NCBI RefSeq assembly: GCF_003696265.1
Contig: NZ_RFFH01000021.1
Coordinates: 36,988-100,987 of the forward strand
From: Nocardia stercoris
GTDB taxonomy: Bacteria; Actinomycetota; Actinomycetes; Mycobacteriales; Mycobacteriaceae
Length of the DNA: 64,000 nucleotides
Direction of reading: 5' to 3'
Part shown: piece by piece, positions 17,574 to 26,496 of the stretch
Numbering within the stretch: the first letter of the stretch is position 1
Layout of the letters: each line of letters begins with the position of its first letter
Notes under the pieces: generated by a model
Told to the model about the DNA's origin: nothing
The model's database searches: none
The model's input: only the letters and a program-made list of their open reading frames with translations
Program-made: the position numbers and the translations under genes

Positions 17574-19140
17574 CGAAACCCTCGATCCCCGCGGACGCGA
17601 GCACCTGCAGCATGTGAGCTTCGGTTGCTTGTCGTTCGGCGCGGGCTAGGTTGTAAGCGTCGATGAGGGTGCCGAGGTCTTCGGCCTCAGCGGCGGCCTG
17701 CTTGATGTAGCGCCCGATGTTGAGGTCGTACCCGTTCGCCACGATCTCTGCTGTGGGAACGAGCCGCGCCAAGAGGCTGCCCTCGCGGCCCGCGTCCACC
17801 GGCTCGCCGTCGGCATCGAAGCTTGAAAGGTAGGCGGTCACCACATCGGCAATGTCCACGTCTGTCAGGACGTTTCGATTCTTGGCCTTGGTGATCCTTT
17901 TGGAGGCGTCGATGAAAAGCACCCCGTCTTTGCGCTCCAATGCCTTCGTTCCAGGTGCACGAAACACGAGGATGCAGGTAGGTATCGTTGTGCCGTAGAA
18001 GAGGTTCGATGGCAGACCGATTACGGCTTCCAACAGATCATCGTCTAGGATGCGCTGGCGAATGGCTGCTTCCTGGCCGCCACGAAACAGAACGCCATGC
18101 GGCAGAACAACACCGGCACGCCCGTTTTTCGGGTTCATCGATGCGATCATGTGCTGTACGAACGCCCAGTCTGCCGTCGACTGCGGTGCGACACCACCGA
18201 TCGCACGCGGGTCTTTGTTCCAGGGCTTCCACTTCTGGGAATAGGGCGGGTTGGCGAGGATCACGTCAAACTTCGCGACGGACCCGTCGGGCTTCTTGAA
18301 GCGCGGCTCCTTCAGGGTGTCTCCGACCTCGACCTGGAACTGAGTGAGGTTGTGCATGAAGAGGTTCATGCGGGCCACACCCGCCATATCTGGGACAGAT
18401 TCCTGCCCGTACAGGCGGAGCGTGTAGCCCCGACCGCCATGGGCTTTCAGGAGGTTCGCCGAAGCGATGAGCATGCCGCCCGAGCCGCATGTCGGGTCGT
18501 ATACCGATTCGAACCCCTTGGGGTCCAGGAGCTCCACGATCAACTCCACGACTTCGCGCGGGGTGAAGAATTGGCCGGCGCGGGTCCCGGACCCGTCGGA
18601 GAACCGCTTCAGCAGGTACTCGTACGCGCCACCGAGCACGTCGTGGGACATGTTGCCTTCGTGCATCTTCGGGGTTCGGTTCATCGCCCGCATAACCGAC
18701 GCCAACACTTCGCTCGATAGCACCTCTTCAGAAGTCCATGTCATGGATCCGAACAGGCGGGAGAACTTGTCAGGGTTGGCCGTCTCGATGGCCTGCAGGC
18801 AGGCGCGGACCCGCTGGCCGAGGCCGGGCTGGGTGATTGTGGCGAGGATCGACGACCACGAGGCGCGGCGCTCCTGCACGGTGCCCGGGTAGATGCACGG
18901 GATCTCGAACGATTGGTAGTCGCGATACTCGATCTCGCGGGCTTCCTCGGCGGAAAGATCGTCCAAGCCCTGGTTCTCGTCCAGGAACTCCTGGTGATGA
19001 TGCTCCCAAGTATCTGATAGGTACTTCCAGAACATCAGCGGGAAGACGACCGAGGAGTACTGTGCTTCGGGCATCGCCACACGCAGCTCATCCGCTGCGT
19101 CCCACAACCGGTTCTCGATTTCCTGCTGAGTCACTGCCAT
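17566..19140 (-). CDS. hsdM: Type I restriction-modification DNA methyltransferase subunit M (HsdM)
   Basis: 524 residues. The N-terminal helical domain is followed by GQFFTPREVVELIVELLDP, the SAM-binding DPTCGSGG at about 215-222 and the catalytic NPPY at 297-300, which marks N6-adenine methylation. C-terminal residues form the coiled region that contacts HsdS. The ATG at 19140 has a weak AGGA upstream. It is first in an hsdM-hsdS-hsdR operon read on the minus strand. Confidence 0.95.
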   Translation of the reverse strand: MAVTQQEIENRLWDAADELRVAMPEAQYSSVVFPLMFWKYLSDTWEHHHQEFLDENQGLDDLSAEEAREIEYRDYQSFEIPCIYPGTVQERRASWSSILATITQPGLGQRVRACLQAIETANPDKFSRLFGSMTWTSEEVLSSEVLASVMRAMNRTPKMHEGNMSHDVLGGAYEYLLKRFSDGSGTRAGQFFTPREVVELIVELLDPKGFESVYDPTCGSGGMLIASANLLKAHGGRGYTLRLYGQESVPDMAGVARMNLFMHNLTQFQVEVGDTLKEPRFKKPDGSVAKFDVILANPPYSQKWKPWNKDPRAIGGVAPQSTADWAFVQHMIASMNPKNGRAGVVLPHGVLFRGGQEAAIRQRILDDDLLEAVIGLPSNLFYGTTIPTCILVFRAPGTKALERKDGVLFIDASKRITKAKNRNVLTDVDIADVVTAYLSSFDADGEPVDAGREGSLLARLVPTAEIVANGYDLNIGRYIKQAAAEAEDLGTLIDAYNLARAERQATEAHMLQVLASAGIEGFDD

Positions 19141-19376
19141 CAGTCGGGGTGTCCTAGCTCATCAAAGGATGGTGACCCGGAGGCCCTGGTAGTAGGACGG
19201 GCACTGGCTGTCAACGTCCCACACAGAGGCTAACCGACATCACCGACAACGACGGTCGCAGGATCGGCAGCACCGACGGAAAGCACTGCGGTATAGGAGT
19301 TTTGTGCACCTGCGGGCGACCTGCTAGGGTCGTACACCAGCTATGCATGCGTCCGCAACTGCTGCCGTCAAGTAGC

Positions 19377-19402
19377 GTGAGGTTCACCCCGGGTAGTGGA
19401 CA
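19377..19402 (+). repeat. Left terminal inverted repeat of the IS3 element
   Basis: Pairs with 20703-20728: both share GTGAGGTTCACCCCG, three mismatches, then GTGGACA when the right copy is reverse-complemented. It bounds the transposase genes on the left. Confidence 0.9.
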
Positions 19403-19444
19403 CCTGATACGCAGGACCTGCGGTCCTGCTGGAAGGATGTCCGC

Positions 19445-19768
19445 ATGCCTCCTCGCCAACGCCGGTCGTACTCGACCGAGTACAATGTCGAGGCCGCGCA
19501 CCGGGTGATCGATACCGGGCGCACGATCGCCGAGGTCGCCCGCGAGCTCGGCATCAACGACGGCCTGCTCTCCAACTGGGTCAAGGCCGAACGCCGCCGC
19601 ATCGCCGCGGCCGAGGTCGTCGGCGAGAAACCCTTGGACGCCGCCGAGCGGGCCGAGCTGCAGCGATTGCGGCGCCAAGTCGCCGAACTGGAGAAAGACA
19701 ACCAGTTCCTGGTAAAAGCCTCGGCGTACTTTGCCGCGATGCAGAAGAACCGGACCGGTTCGAACTGA
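19445..19768 (+). CDS. IS3-family transposase OrfA
   Basis: 107 residues. An N-terminal helix-turn-helix (RTIAEVARELGINDGLLSNWV) binds the element ends. A leucine-zipper helix follows (AERAELQRLRRQVAELEKDNQFLVKASAYF), as is standard for IS3 OrfA. Its TGA overlaps the OrfB ATG (TGATG). OrfB is in the -1 frame, so either re-initiation or programmed -1 frameshifting could make the OrfAB transposase. I see no classic A6G slippery run. Confidence 0.93.
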   Translation: MPPRQRRSYSTEYNVEAAHRVIDTGRTIAEVARELGINDGLLSNWVKAERRRIAAAEVVGEKPLDAAERAELQRLRRQVAELEKDNQFLVKASAYFAAMQKNRTGSN

Positions 19769-20697
19769 TGGCGAAGTACGCCGCCCCCGACACACACGAC
19801 ATCACCGAGACCGCCGGCACCAGCCGCCCTGCGGGACAACGATTCTCGGTCCGCCGCATGGCACGCCTGCTGCAGGTGTCGAAATCCGGCTACTACGAGT
19901 GGGCGAAGCGTTGCACGGCAACGGTTCTCACCGGCCGGCAGCAACGGCGAGCCGACCTGACCGCCAAGATCGTCGAGGTCCACGCCGAGTCCGCTGGCAC
20001 CTACGGCTCACCCCGGATCACCGGCGAACTGCGAGATCAGGGCGAGCGGGTCTCGGCCAAGACGGTCGCGAAGATCATGGCCTCGATCGGCCTGGAAGGC
20101 ATCAGCCCCCGCACGTTCAAAATGCGGACCACAGTGCAGGATCCGACGGCGTCGTTCCCGCCGGATCTGGTGTCACGCAGGTTCGACCAGGGCCGCCCCG
20201 ACGCGGTCTGGACGACGGATGTCACCTACCTGACCTGCGGTGAAGGTGACATGTTCCTCTGCGCTGTCCGCGACGGGCACACCCGCCGGGTCCTGGGCTA
20301 CAGCATCACCGACCACATCGGCGCCGACATGGTCACCGCCGCCATCGACGCCGCGGTCGCGGCCCGCGGCGGCCGAGTCGAGGGCACGGTCCTGCATTCG
20401 GACCGCGGTGGCGAGTTCACCGCCGGATTGACCGCGCGAGCCTGCGCCCGACACGGGCTGCGGCGCTCGATGGGGGCGACCGGAATATGTTGGGACAACA
20501 GCGCATCCGAATCGTTGTGGTCGAGCTTCAAGCACGAGCACTACTATCGGCACGCCTACGCCACCAGAGCCGAACTCGTTGCCTCGGTTGACAATTGGAT
20601 GGACTGGTACAACAATCACCGGCGGCACTCGTCGATCGGCGGAATCAGTCCCGTTCGCTACGAGCAGTCCCTGACAGTCGCAGCCCGAGCTGCTTGA
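19768..20697 (+). CDS. IS3-family transposase OrfB (DDE integrase domain)
   Basis: 309 residues. An HTH_21-type segment (YGSPRITGELRDQG) is followed by the rve/DDE domain: first Asp in VWTTDVTYL, second in LHSDRGGEF, Glu in ASESLWSSFKHE, ending with the WYNNHRRHSS motif typical of IS3. Length and catalytic residues are intact, so the element may still be active. Confidence 0.95.
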   Translation: MAKYAAPDTHDITETAGTSRPAGQRFSVRRMARLLQVSKSGYYEWAKRCTATVLTGRQQRRADLTAKIVEVHAESAGTYGSPRITGELRDQGERVSAKTVAKIMASIGLEGISPRTFKMRTTVQDPTASFPPDLVSRRFDQGRPDAVWTTDVTYLTCGEGDMFLCAVRDGHTRRVLGYSITDHIGADMVTAAIDAAVAARGGRVEGTVLHSDRGGEFTAGLTARACARHGLRRSMGATGICWDNSASESLWSSFKHEHYYRHAYATRAELVASVDNWMDWYNNHRRHSSIGGISPVRYEQSLTVAARAA

Positions 20698-20702
20698 ACC
20701 CC

Positions 20703-20728
20703 TGTCCACCATTCGGGGTGAACCTCAC
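20703..20728 (-). repeat. Right terminal inverted repeat of the IS3 element
   Basis: Reverse complement matches the left terminal repeat at 19377-19402 with three mismatches in 26 bases. It starts five bases after the OrfB stop codon. Confidence 0.9.
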
Positions 20729-21203
20729 CGGCCGGTGCCGGCCCCTGCGATACCAGTGCGAGGTGATGTTCGGCGGCAGCCGGGAAGCAGGCTGGCGACG
20801 GCCTAATCCCAGTTCGGGCGTCAGCATTCCTCCGGAGAGTTGCTGGTCGGCCCCGTTCCCATCCCCCTATAGAGCCTTTCCGCGGGCGCTATAAGAAAAG
20901 GATAGGAAGCTACTCATTCCGAGTGGGCCAGCTCCGGCGGCTACTCTGATACATCCCACGATGACCAGGTGTTTTCCAGTTGCCCATGTTTTACGTGTCC
21001 TGCCGGGGAAGCGAACCTGCGCAACGCAGGTGTCCCCCATCAGCGGCGTGTCTACAGATGGCCCGCGACGAGCGCAGCTCGTCGCCCCGGCTGAAAGGGC
21101 TGGAATTCGGCGCCCTTCACCATCCACACGGACCCCGGAAAATGGAGATGTCGATCGCGAAAACGCCGACCCGCTCGCGCCCGAAGACCCCGAATGCACT
21201 CAC
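20729..21203. other. Intergenic stretch between IS3 and jetD
   Basis: 475 bp with no convincing gene; the frames here are low-complexity shadows. Around 20796-20855 there is a segment (AATCCCAGTTCGG then CGTCAGCATTCC, later GCTGGTCGGCCCC) resembling 63366-63425 near the IS481 remnant, suggesting a shared decayed mobile-element end. No terminator hairpin for jetD was recognised. Confidence 0.4.
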
Positions 21204-22442
21204 TTATGTTGCGACAGTTGATGATTCGATCAGCATTGCAACTTCGGTAAGTGGTATCTTCTCCTGTTCGATTCTCCGGAATGGTGCAGGTCCGGCGGTG
21301 GCGACGAAGTTGTAGGCGGCCGATTCCGCCTGGGACAGGTTGCCCAGCCGTGTGGCGCATGGTTTGAGCGGCCGACCTGCCTTGTCGTGGTTCACTCCGT
21401 GAGGGGCGAGCCTGTGTAGATCCGCAATGTCCATGAAGACGGAGTGGACGGTCCTCGCGGGCGATCCGTCCGAAATCGGCGTCGCCATCGCGGCGCGGAG
21501 TCGATCGAGGATCGCATATCCGTCGGCGTCGATATCACCCCAATAGGCGACATGTTCGGCCTCGCGTATCCAGGTGATGCCCGCGAGAAGGGACGCGGCA
21601 GCCTTGCCGCCTCCTTCGACGATGACGGCACCGCTCACCGGCGGGAACCAGAGCCGGCAGTCTCGGTTCTCCACGATCAGGACGACCCGCGGCCGGTAGG
21701 GCAGTTCCTGGATGTCGCCGGTGGTCCAGGCGTCGTGCCTGCGCCGGCTCAGGGCGATGTAGTCCGGGTCGACGTAGGTCAGGTGGACAACGGCCAGTCG
21801 GGGCCGGACCTCGTCGCGAACGCCACGTCCGGTCACCGTCTTCAACAGTTCGCCGTGGGTTTCCAGCCATTTCGAATGCATTCCCGGCACCGGCAGCTGG
21901 CGGGCGGTCCAGCTAGCGACATCGTGGTGGTCACGCAGCCAGGCCATCGCCTCGAACAGCACTGCGGTGTCGCAGTCTGCGAGGCGATAGACGGCCTTCA
22001 ACGTGGTGGCGGTGAGAATCGCGCCGCCCACATCAAGAGACGCGGCAAGTGACCGGGCACGGTCGATGTCGTGCGCGGGGGGTGCACCGCGACCACGGGA
22101 TACGAGTTCAGCAGCAGCAGCGAGATTCTCGGCGAACAGCGTGGCCGGGACGGCGTAGGTCACGCCCTGAATCGCGACCGGCTTGCGGATCAGCATGACG
22201 CCTTCGACACCATTGATGATTCGGGTTTCGAAGTCGCACCACGCGGTCTGCCAATCGTGCCAGGCGCTGAAGCCGATCCGCTCGACTGCTTTCCCGGTCG
22301 AGATCCCTGGGCGCAGCGGCACCGAGAAGCTGACGGGTTCGTTGATGCCGCGCTCGGCGCAGACTGCTTCCGCCCATTTGTTCTCGATCTTGCGGCGAAC
22401 CGAGTCGACTGCACTGTCGGCGGTGACGAGGCTGGCGGTCAT
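21204..22442 (-). CDS. jetD: Wadjet defence subunit JetD (Toprim-type nuclease, DUF3322/DUF2220)
   Basis: 412 residues. The N-terminal DUF3322-like part contains the DWQTAWCDFETRIING segment. The C-terminal DUF2220 Toprim domain has VVLIVENRD (Glu258) and GDIDADGYAIL (Asp303, Asp305), the acidic residues expected to hold metal for DNA cleavage. In Wadjet, JetABC extrudes plasmid DNA as an SMC-like motor and JetD cuts small circular DNA. ATG at 22442 overlaps the jetC stop (ATGA). It is last in the operon and looks intact. Confidence 0.92.
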   Translation of the reverse strand: MTASLVTADSAVDSVRRKIENKWAEAVCAERGINEPVSFSVPLRPGISTGKAVERIGFSAWHDWQTAWCDFETRIINGVEGVMLIRKPVAIQGVTYAVPATLFAENLAAAAELVSRGRGAPPAHDIDRARSLAASLDVGGAILTATTLKAVYRLADCDTAVLFEAMAWLRDHHDVASWTARQLPVPGMHSKWLETHGELLKTVTGRGVRDEVRPRLAVVHLTYVDPDYIALSRRRHDAWTTGDIQELPYRPRVVLIVENRDCRLWFPPVSGAVIVEGGGKAAASLLAGITWIREAEHVAYWGDIDADGYAILDRLRAAMATPISDGSPARTVHSVFMDIADLHRLAPHGVNHDKAGRPLKPCATRLGNLSQAESAAYNFVATAGPAPFRRIEQEKIPLTEVAMLIESSTVAT

Positions 22443-25400
22443 CGATCCTCCTGCGGCACAGCGACGATCGGCTTGGCTTGCGATACGTTCCGGGAGTTCT
22501 TCAGCACCAGGTATTCGGCTTCCACATGCGGTTCGATGGCGCTGTTCTTGTCGTTGGGTGCGCCGATGATGAGCTGGAATCCGAGGCCACGCCAGGCCCC
22601 GATGGCACGTCCGGTGTAGCGTGCGTCGGCCTTGATCAGCGCCTCGTCAAGGAAAACCGGGGCGTAGCGGGGCCGTTCGGCGCCGGCATCGCCCAGCTGG
22701 TAACGCAGTGCCGATCCGACGATGAAGGCAACGAGTTCTTGGGATTCACCGCCCGACTTTTCGCCGATATGATCGTAGAGCGCGACGTGCTCGCCTGCGG
22801 CGTTGAGCTTTTCAGCGCTGATACGGATGTGAGTGCGGACGTCGATCAGGTCCGCGAAGTCCGGAGCCGACCGGCGGATGCGGTCGATCACCTTCGCCAT
22901 CCGAACGTAGGCGCGTTCCCGGCCGGCGTCGGTGTCTGCCGCGTCGATCACGCGCCGGACCTCCCGCAGCTCCTTGCGGAATCGTGCACGGACCGCCGAG
23001 TGACTTTCCTGGGGGTCGATCTGCAGGCGGTGGTCGTCGTCGGAGAACGGCAGGCTCGCGAGGATCCGGTTGACCGGTTCGATTCTGTCTCGGATCTCGC
23101 GTACCGCCGAGGAGAGTTCGCTGTCCAGGCTGGTGAGGTCGTTGCCTGACAGTCGCAGCAAGCTGTCGCGCCACTGCGATTCGAGTTCATGGAGTCGGCT
23201 GGTCTCCAAATCGGTCAGCAGACGGTCGAAGTCGCCATATGAGGATTCGGAGTCGGTACCGAGGTTCGGGTTGGGCCACCGCTCGACGAAGGTCGTGAAC
23301 GTGTCCGCCAGTGCCTTTCTGGCATTGGCGATCGCGACCTCCGCGGCCCGACGATCCATGCTGAGCTGGTTGGCCACGCGCACGATAGCCGCCTCGAAAT
23401 GCTCGACAGCCTTGTCGGCCGCCACGTCATCGCCCTGCGCCGTGCCGAACAACGTGTACAGGTAGTCGCGATGCTCGCCGTCTACCTCCCGACCGGACTG
23501 AGCTGCGGCCTCGAGCGCCTGCTGAGCGCGGGCCGCGTCTTTGTCGGTGCGTTCCCAGGCGTCGTCGAGTAGTTGCTTGTCACGCTTGGCCAGAGTGGCC
23601 TTCTCGGTGAGGTCCTTGACTCGGCCGGTCAGCTCCTTCAGTTTCTTCTGCAGCCGGCCGATTTCGGGATTGTCCGACGTGACATCGTTGATGATCTTCG
23701 TCCATCGGTCGTGCTCAGCAGCGACAGCGTCGACATCGACTTGCTCCCAGGACAGTTCGGTCACCGTCTTGTAGGCGCTGCGGCGGTCTTCGTAGGAGTC
23801 GAGGTCGGCCCGTGTTTTCTGCACGGTGGTGTCGGCTACCGATTTGCGTCTCGTGGCGTCGAGGATCTGTTCGTCGAGGCTTCTCAGCAGCCGATCGTTG
23901 GTGAAGCCCAGGACGTTGGGGCGTCCCTGACCGCCGTGCGCGCCGCGTGCACCGTCGGAGGTCTGACCTGTGATCGTGAGTGCCTTGGGGTACTGGGACA
24001 GCAGGCCAGGTGTGTCGACACAGAGATAGTCGAATCGTCGGGTGAGCTCGGTTTTCAGCCAGCCGGTGAACGGCGAGGGCCGATAGTCGAGGCGGCCGGC
24101 CAACCTGCGGGTGTCCAGTCGCACCTCGTCTCGCAATCCCGTTGGCGCGCCCTCGAATTGGATACGGCGGATGGTGCGCTCGGCGTTGATCTTTGTCCGG
24201 AACATGTCGAGATGGGCTGAGTCGATCAGCATCTTCGTGGCGAATCCGCCGAGCGCCAGATTGAACGCTTCACGCCACGGCTCGAACTCGGTGCGGACCT
24301 CGATCAGTTCACCGACGAACGGAAGTTCCTCCGGCGCAAGGCCAGCAGCCTTGGCGAGCGCCGCTCGGGCACGATGCAGGTCTGCGGGGATATTGTCGCG
24401 ACGAGCACCCGCTTCTTCACGATCGGAGCGCAAAGAGGCCAGCGCCTTCGCTATGCCTTCCTGATCCGAAATGGCTGCGGCGAACCGATTCTGGGCGGTT
24501 TCCCTGGCCTTCTCGTCTCGGAGTTGTTGGTGTGCTTGCTCCACCAACGCGCTGAAGTCGTCGCGACCGGCGATCTCGACGCCGAGCTCTTTGAGGGCCT
24601 TGTCGAGTCGCGTACGGACCCCCGTGACGTCTTCGAGCCGTTTACTCACCTCACGGAGTTCCCGCTCAGCCTGACTCAATCGGTCGCCGCCGGAAAGCCG
24701 CAGGGTCTCCGCGACTCCCTCGAGTTCGGACTGCAGGGCCTCCGCCGACGCAGTTGCCGCGGTGACGGTGTCGTCCGCTTTCTTCCTGCGCTGGCGGAGA
24801 TCTTCCTGCGCCGCTTCCAGTAGTTCGACACGCCGTTCCTGGCACCACAGTCCAGCCGACGCCGTCGGATCGGTGAACGACCCGATACCGTCGATCAATT
24901 GAAGCCGGTCGATCTCGTCGAGGATCGTCTGGCGATGTGCGCGGATCGGTGTCAGTGCGCGGACCTGCTGGCGGGCAACGGCCATCTGCTTGCGTGTGCT
25001 CGACAGGTCGTCGAACTGTTTGACCACTTCGTCGGCGGTGGCGAGTGTGGCGGGTTCTTCGAGGACCATGGTCTTGTAGAGGGCGTCGACGGTGGTGATC
25101 TGTTGTCCGGCTTGGATCCGGCCGAGCAGCGCGACAGCCTTGTTCCCGTCTCCGGCAGCGCCGATCCCCAAGGCGGCGTGCAGCTTCGCGGTGTACTCCT
25201 TGTCCGTCGGGTAGCAGGTCAGTCCCGCTGCTTTGACCGCCGACTCCGCGAGCCGTTTGCTCGCCGGCTCCACCAGAGCGTTAAGGTCGAAGGATCCATC
25301 GCAGGTGGCGCGCACCTGGACCAGGTCGTCGAGCGAGCGAGCCGTCAACGGCACGTACCACGCCCTCACAGCCGTAAATCTCGCCCCGGACCGATCAGTC

Positions 25401-25792
25401 CAGGTCATCGCGATCGCTGACCACGTGTCCCTGTCCTCACCGCGCAGCACCCGAGCCTTGGTCTCCCCGCCGGAACGGGATTCGTCGAGCTTGCCCCGCG
25501 CATAGGACAGGATGTTCCTTTGATCCTTGCCGCGGGGCCGCCCGACCACGCCTCCGTTGGAGGCGCCGTTGAAGGGCATCGTGTGGGGCATGATCAGTGC
25601 GATGTAGGAGTCCATCAGCGTGGACTTGCCTGACCCGGATTCGCCGCACAGCAAGGTCGCTCTGGGCGCGAACCGTACACGATGATGTCCGTCGTACCCG
25701 CCCCAGTTGACCAGTTGCAGATCCTCCGCCACCCACTGCTCACCGCGAGACGCCGCCGGAATGAGCCCGAAGAGCGTATCGATCATCGTCAC
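22439..25792 (-). CDS. jetC: Wadjet defence subunit JetC (SMC/MukB-like ATPase)
   Basis: 1117 residues. Walker A GESGSGKST is at about 50-58, close to the N-terminus. Long coiled-coil segments rich in Glu/Arg/Leu run roughly from 330 to 480 and 640 to 900. The ABC signature KSGGESQELVAF lies near 1010 and the Walker B APVFLDEALIKAD near 1050. This is the architecture of the MukB-type motor of Wadjet that loops plasmid DNA. It is joined to jetB and jetD by 4-bp ATGA overlaps, so a single polycistronic message is expected. Confidence 0.94.
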   Translation of the reverse strand: MTMIDTLFGLIPAASRGEQWVAEDLQLVNWGGYDGHHRVRFAPRATLLCGESGSGKSTLMDSYIALIMPHTMPFNGASNGGVVGRPRGKDQRNILSYARGKLDESRSGGETKARVLRGEDRDTWSAIAMTWTDRSGARFTAVRAWYVPLTARSLDDLVQVRATCDGSFDLNALVEPASKRLAESAVKAAGLTCYPTDKEYTAKLHAALGIGAAGDGNKAVALLGRIQAGQQITTVDALYKTMVLEEPATLATADEVVKQFDDLSSTRKQMAVARQQVRALTPIRAHRQTILDEIDRLQLIDGIGSFTDPTASAGLWCQERRVELLEAAQEDLRQRRKKADDTVTAATASAEALQSELEGVAETLRLSGGDRLSQAERELREVSKRLEDVTGVRTRLDKALKELGVEIAGRDDFSALVEQAHQQLRDEKARETAQNRFAAAISDQEGIAKALASLRSDREEAGARRDNIPADLHRARAALAKAAGLAPEELPFVGELIEVRTEFEPWREAFNLALGGFATKMLIDSAHLDMFRTKINAERTIRRIQFEGAPTGLRDEVRLDTRRLAGRLDYRPSPFTGWLKTELTRRFDYLCVDTPGLLSQYPKALTITGQTSDGARGAHGGQGRPNVLGFTNDRLLRSLDEQILDATRRKSVADTTVQKTRADLDSYEDRRSAYKTVTELSWEQVDVDAVAAEHDRWTKIINDVTSDNPEIGRLQKKLKELTGRVKDLTEKATLAKRDKQLLDDAWERTDKDAARAQQALEAAAQSGREVDGEHRDYLYTLFGTAQGDDVAADKAVEHFEAAIVRVANQLSMDRRAAEVAIANARKALADTFTTFVERWPNPNLGTDSESSYGDFDRLLTDLETSRLHELESQWRDSLLRLSGNDLTSLDSELSSAVREIRDRIEPVNRILASLPFSDDDHRLQIDPQESHSAVRARFRKELREVRRVIDAADTDAGRERAYVRMAKVIDRIRRSAPDFADLIDVRTHIRISAEKLNAAGEHVALYDHIGEKSGGESQELVAFIVGSALRYQLGDAGAERPRYAPVFLDEALIKADARYTGRAIGAWRGLGFQLIIGAPNDKNSAIEPHVEAEYLVLKNSRNVSQAKPIVAVPQEDR

Positions 25793-26496
25793 AGCACGGC
25801 CCCCTCCGAATCGGCCACCGCGACGGCGCTGCCCTCGTTGCGGGCATGCAGCCAGCTCTTGATCTCGTTCAGCTTCTCCGCGCTCAGCACGATCTCCACC
25901 AACGGTGTGATCCGATATCTACCCGCGGTCTCCTCCTCGATCAGCCCTTCCCGGGCCAATCTCGCGACGGCACCGCGGATCTCCTGCTGCCCACGGGCCA
26001 GGTTGGTGTCGTCAGGGTCGTAATAGGTCAGCACCGTCTGCTCGAGATCCTCGATGTCGACTCGTGCGGACATCTCACCGGCGACCTGCTCCTGCTGAAA
26101 TATTGTGCGCAGGTAGACCAATACCAGTGTCTCGGCCCGGCTGTAGGGTTCGTCCTTCAGCAGAATCGGTACATCGAGTTCCACCGACCGAACCTGCTCC
26201 TTATAGGCGACGCCGCGGTCGTGATCGATCACGAGGCGCACGAACATGTCGTGCATCCGTGACTCGACCAGTTGCTGGTTGTCCAGCAGGGTCCGCCACA
26301 GCCCCGGGCTCTTCTCGGCAAGCAGGTAGCGACGCTGCAACATTCGCACCAGCACCCGCCGAACATCCACAGCTAGAGTCCCCGCGTCGCCGGCGAACAA
26401 CTCGACAGGGTCTTCCTCCATCGAGACGGGGTCGATGAATCCACCATCTGCCCCGTCGACCCACATGTCTTCAGCACCAGACTTATTCATCTTCAA
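25789..26496 (-). CDS. jetB: Wadjet defence subunit JetB (MukE-like, DUF4194)
   Basis: 235 residues, within the DUF4194 size range. The winged-helix regulator type sequence VRRVLVRMLQRRYLLAEKSPGLWRTLLDNQQLVESRMHDMFVRLVID is followed by DEPYSRAETLVLVYLRTIF and a C-terminal wing that ends in YRITPLVEIVL. In Wadjet it bridges JetA (kleisin) and JetC like MukE. The start is ATG 26496 or ATG 26490; both lie inside the 3' end of jetA. It overlaps jetC by 4 bp. Confidence 0.9.
   Translation of the reverse strand: MKMNKSGAEDMWVDGADGGFIDPVSMEEDPVELFAGDAGTLAVDVRRVLVRMLQRRYLLAEKSPGLWRTLLDNQQLVESRMHDMFVRLVIDHDRGVAYKEQVRSVELDVPILLKDEPYSRAETLVLVYLRTIFQQEQVAGEMSARVDIEDLEQTVLTYYDPDDTNLARGQQEIRGAVARLAREGLIEEETAGRYRITPLVEIVLSAEKLNEIKSWLHARNEGSAVAVADSEGAVL

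Larger units (their letters stand above)
19378..20727 (+). mobile_element. IS3-family insertion sequence (two overlapping frames, clear inverted repeats)
   Basis: About 1.35 kb. The left end (19377-19402, beginning TGAGGTTCACCCC one base in) and right end (20703-20728) are inverted copies matching at 23 of 26 bases. Between them lie OrfA and OrfB in a -1 frame relation. The ends are TG...CA as in other IS3 members. No 3-4 bp target duplication is visible (flanks GCG and CCG), so one flank may have been rearranged. It separates the restriction-modification operon from the Wadjet operon. Confidence 0.92.
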
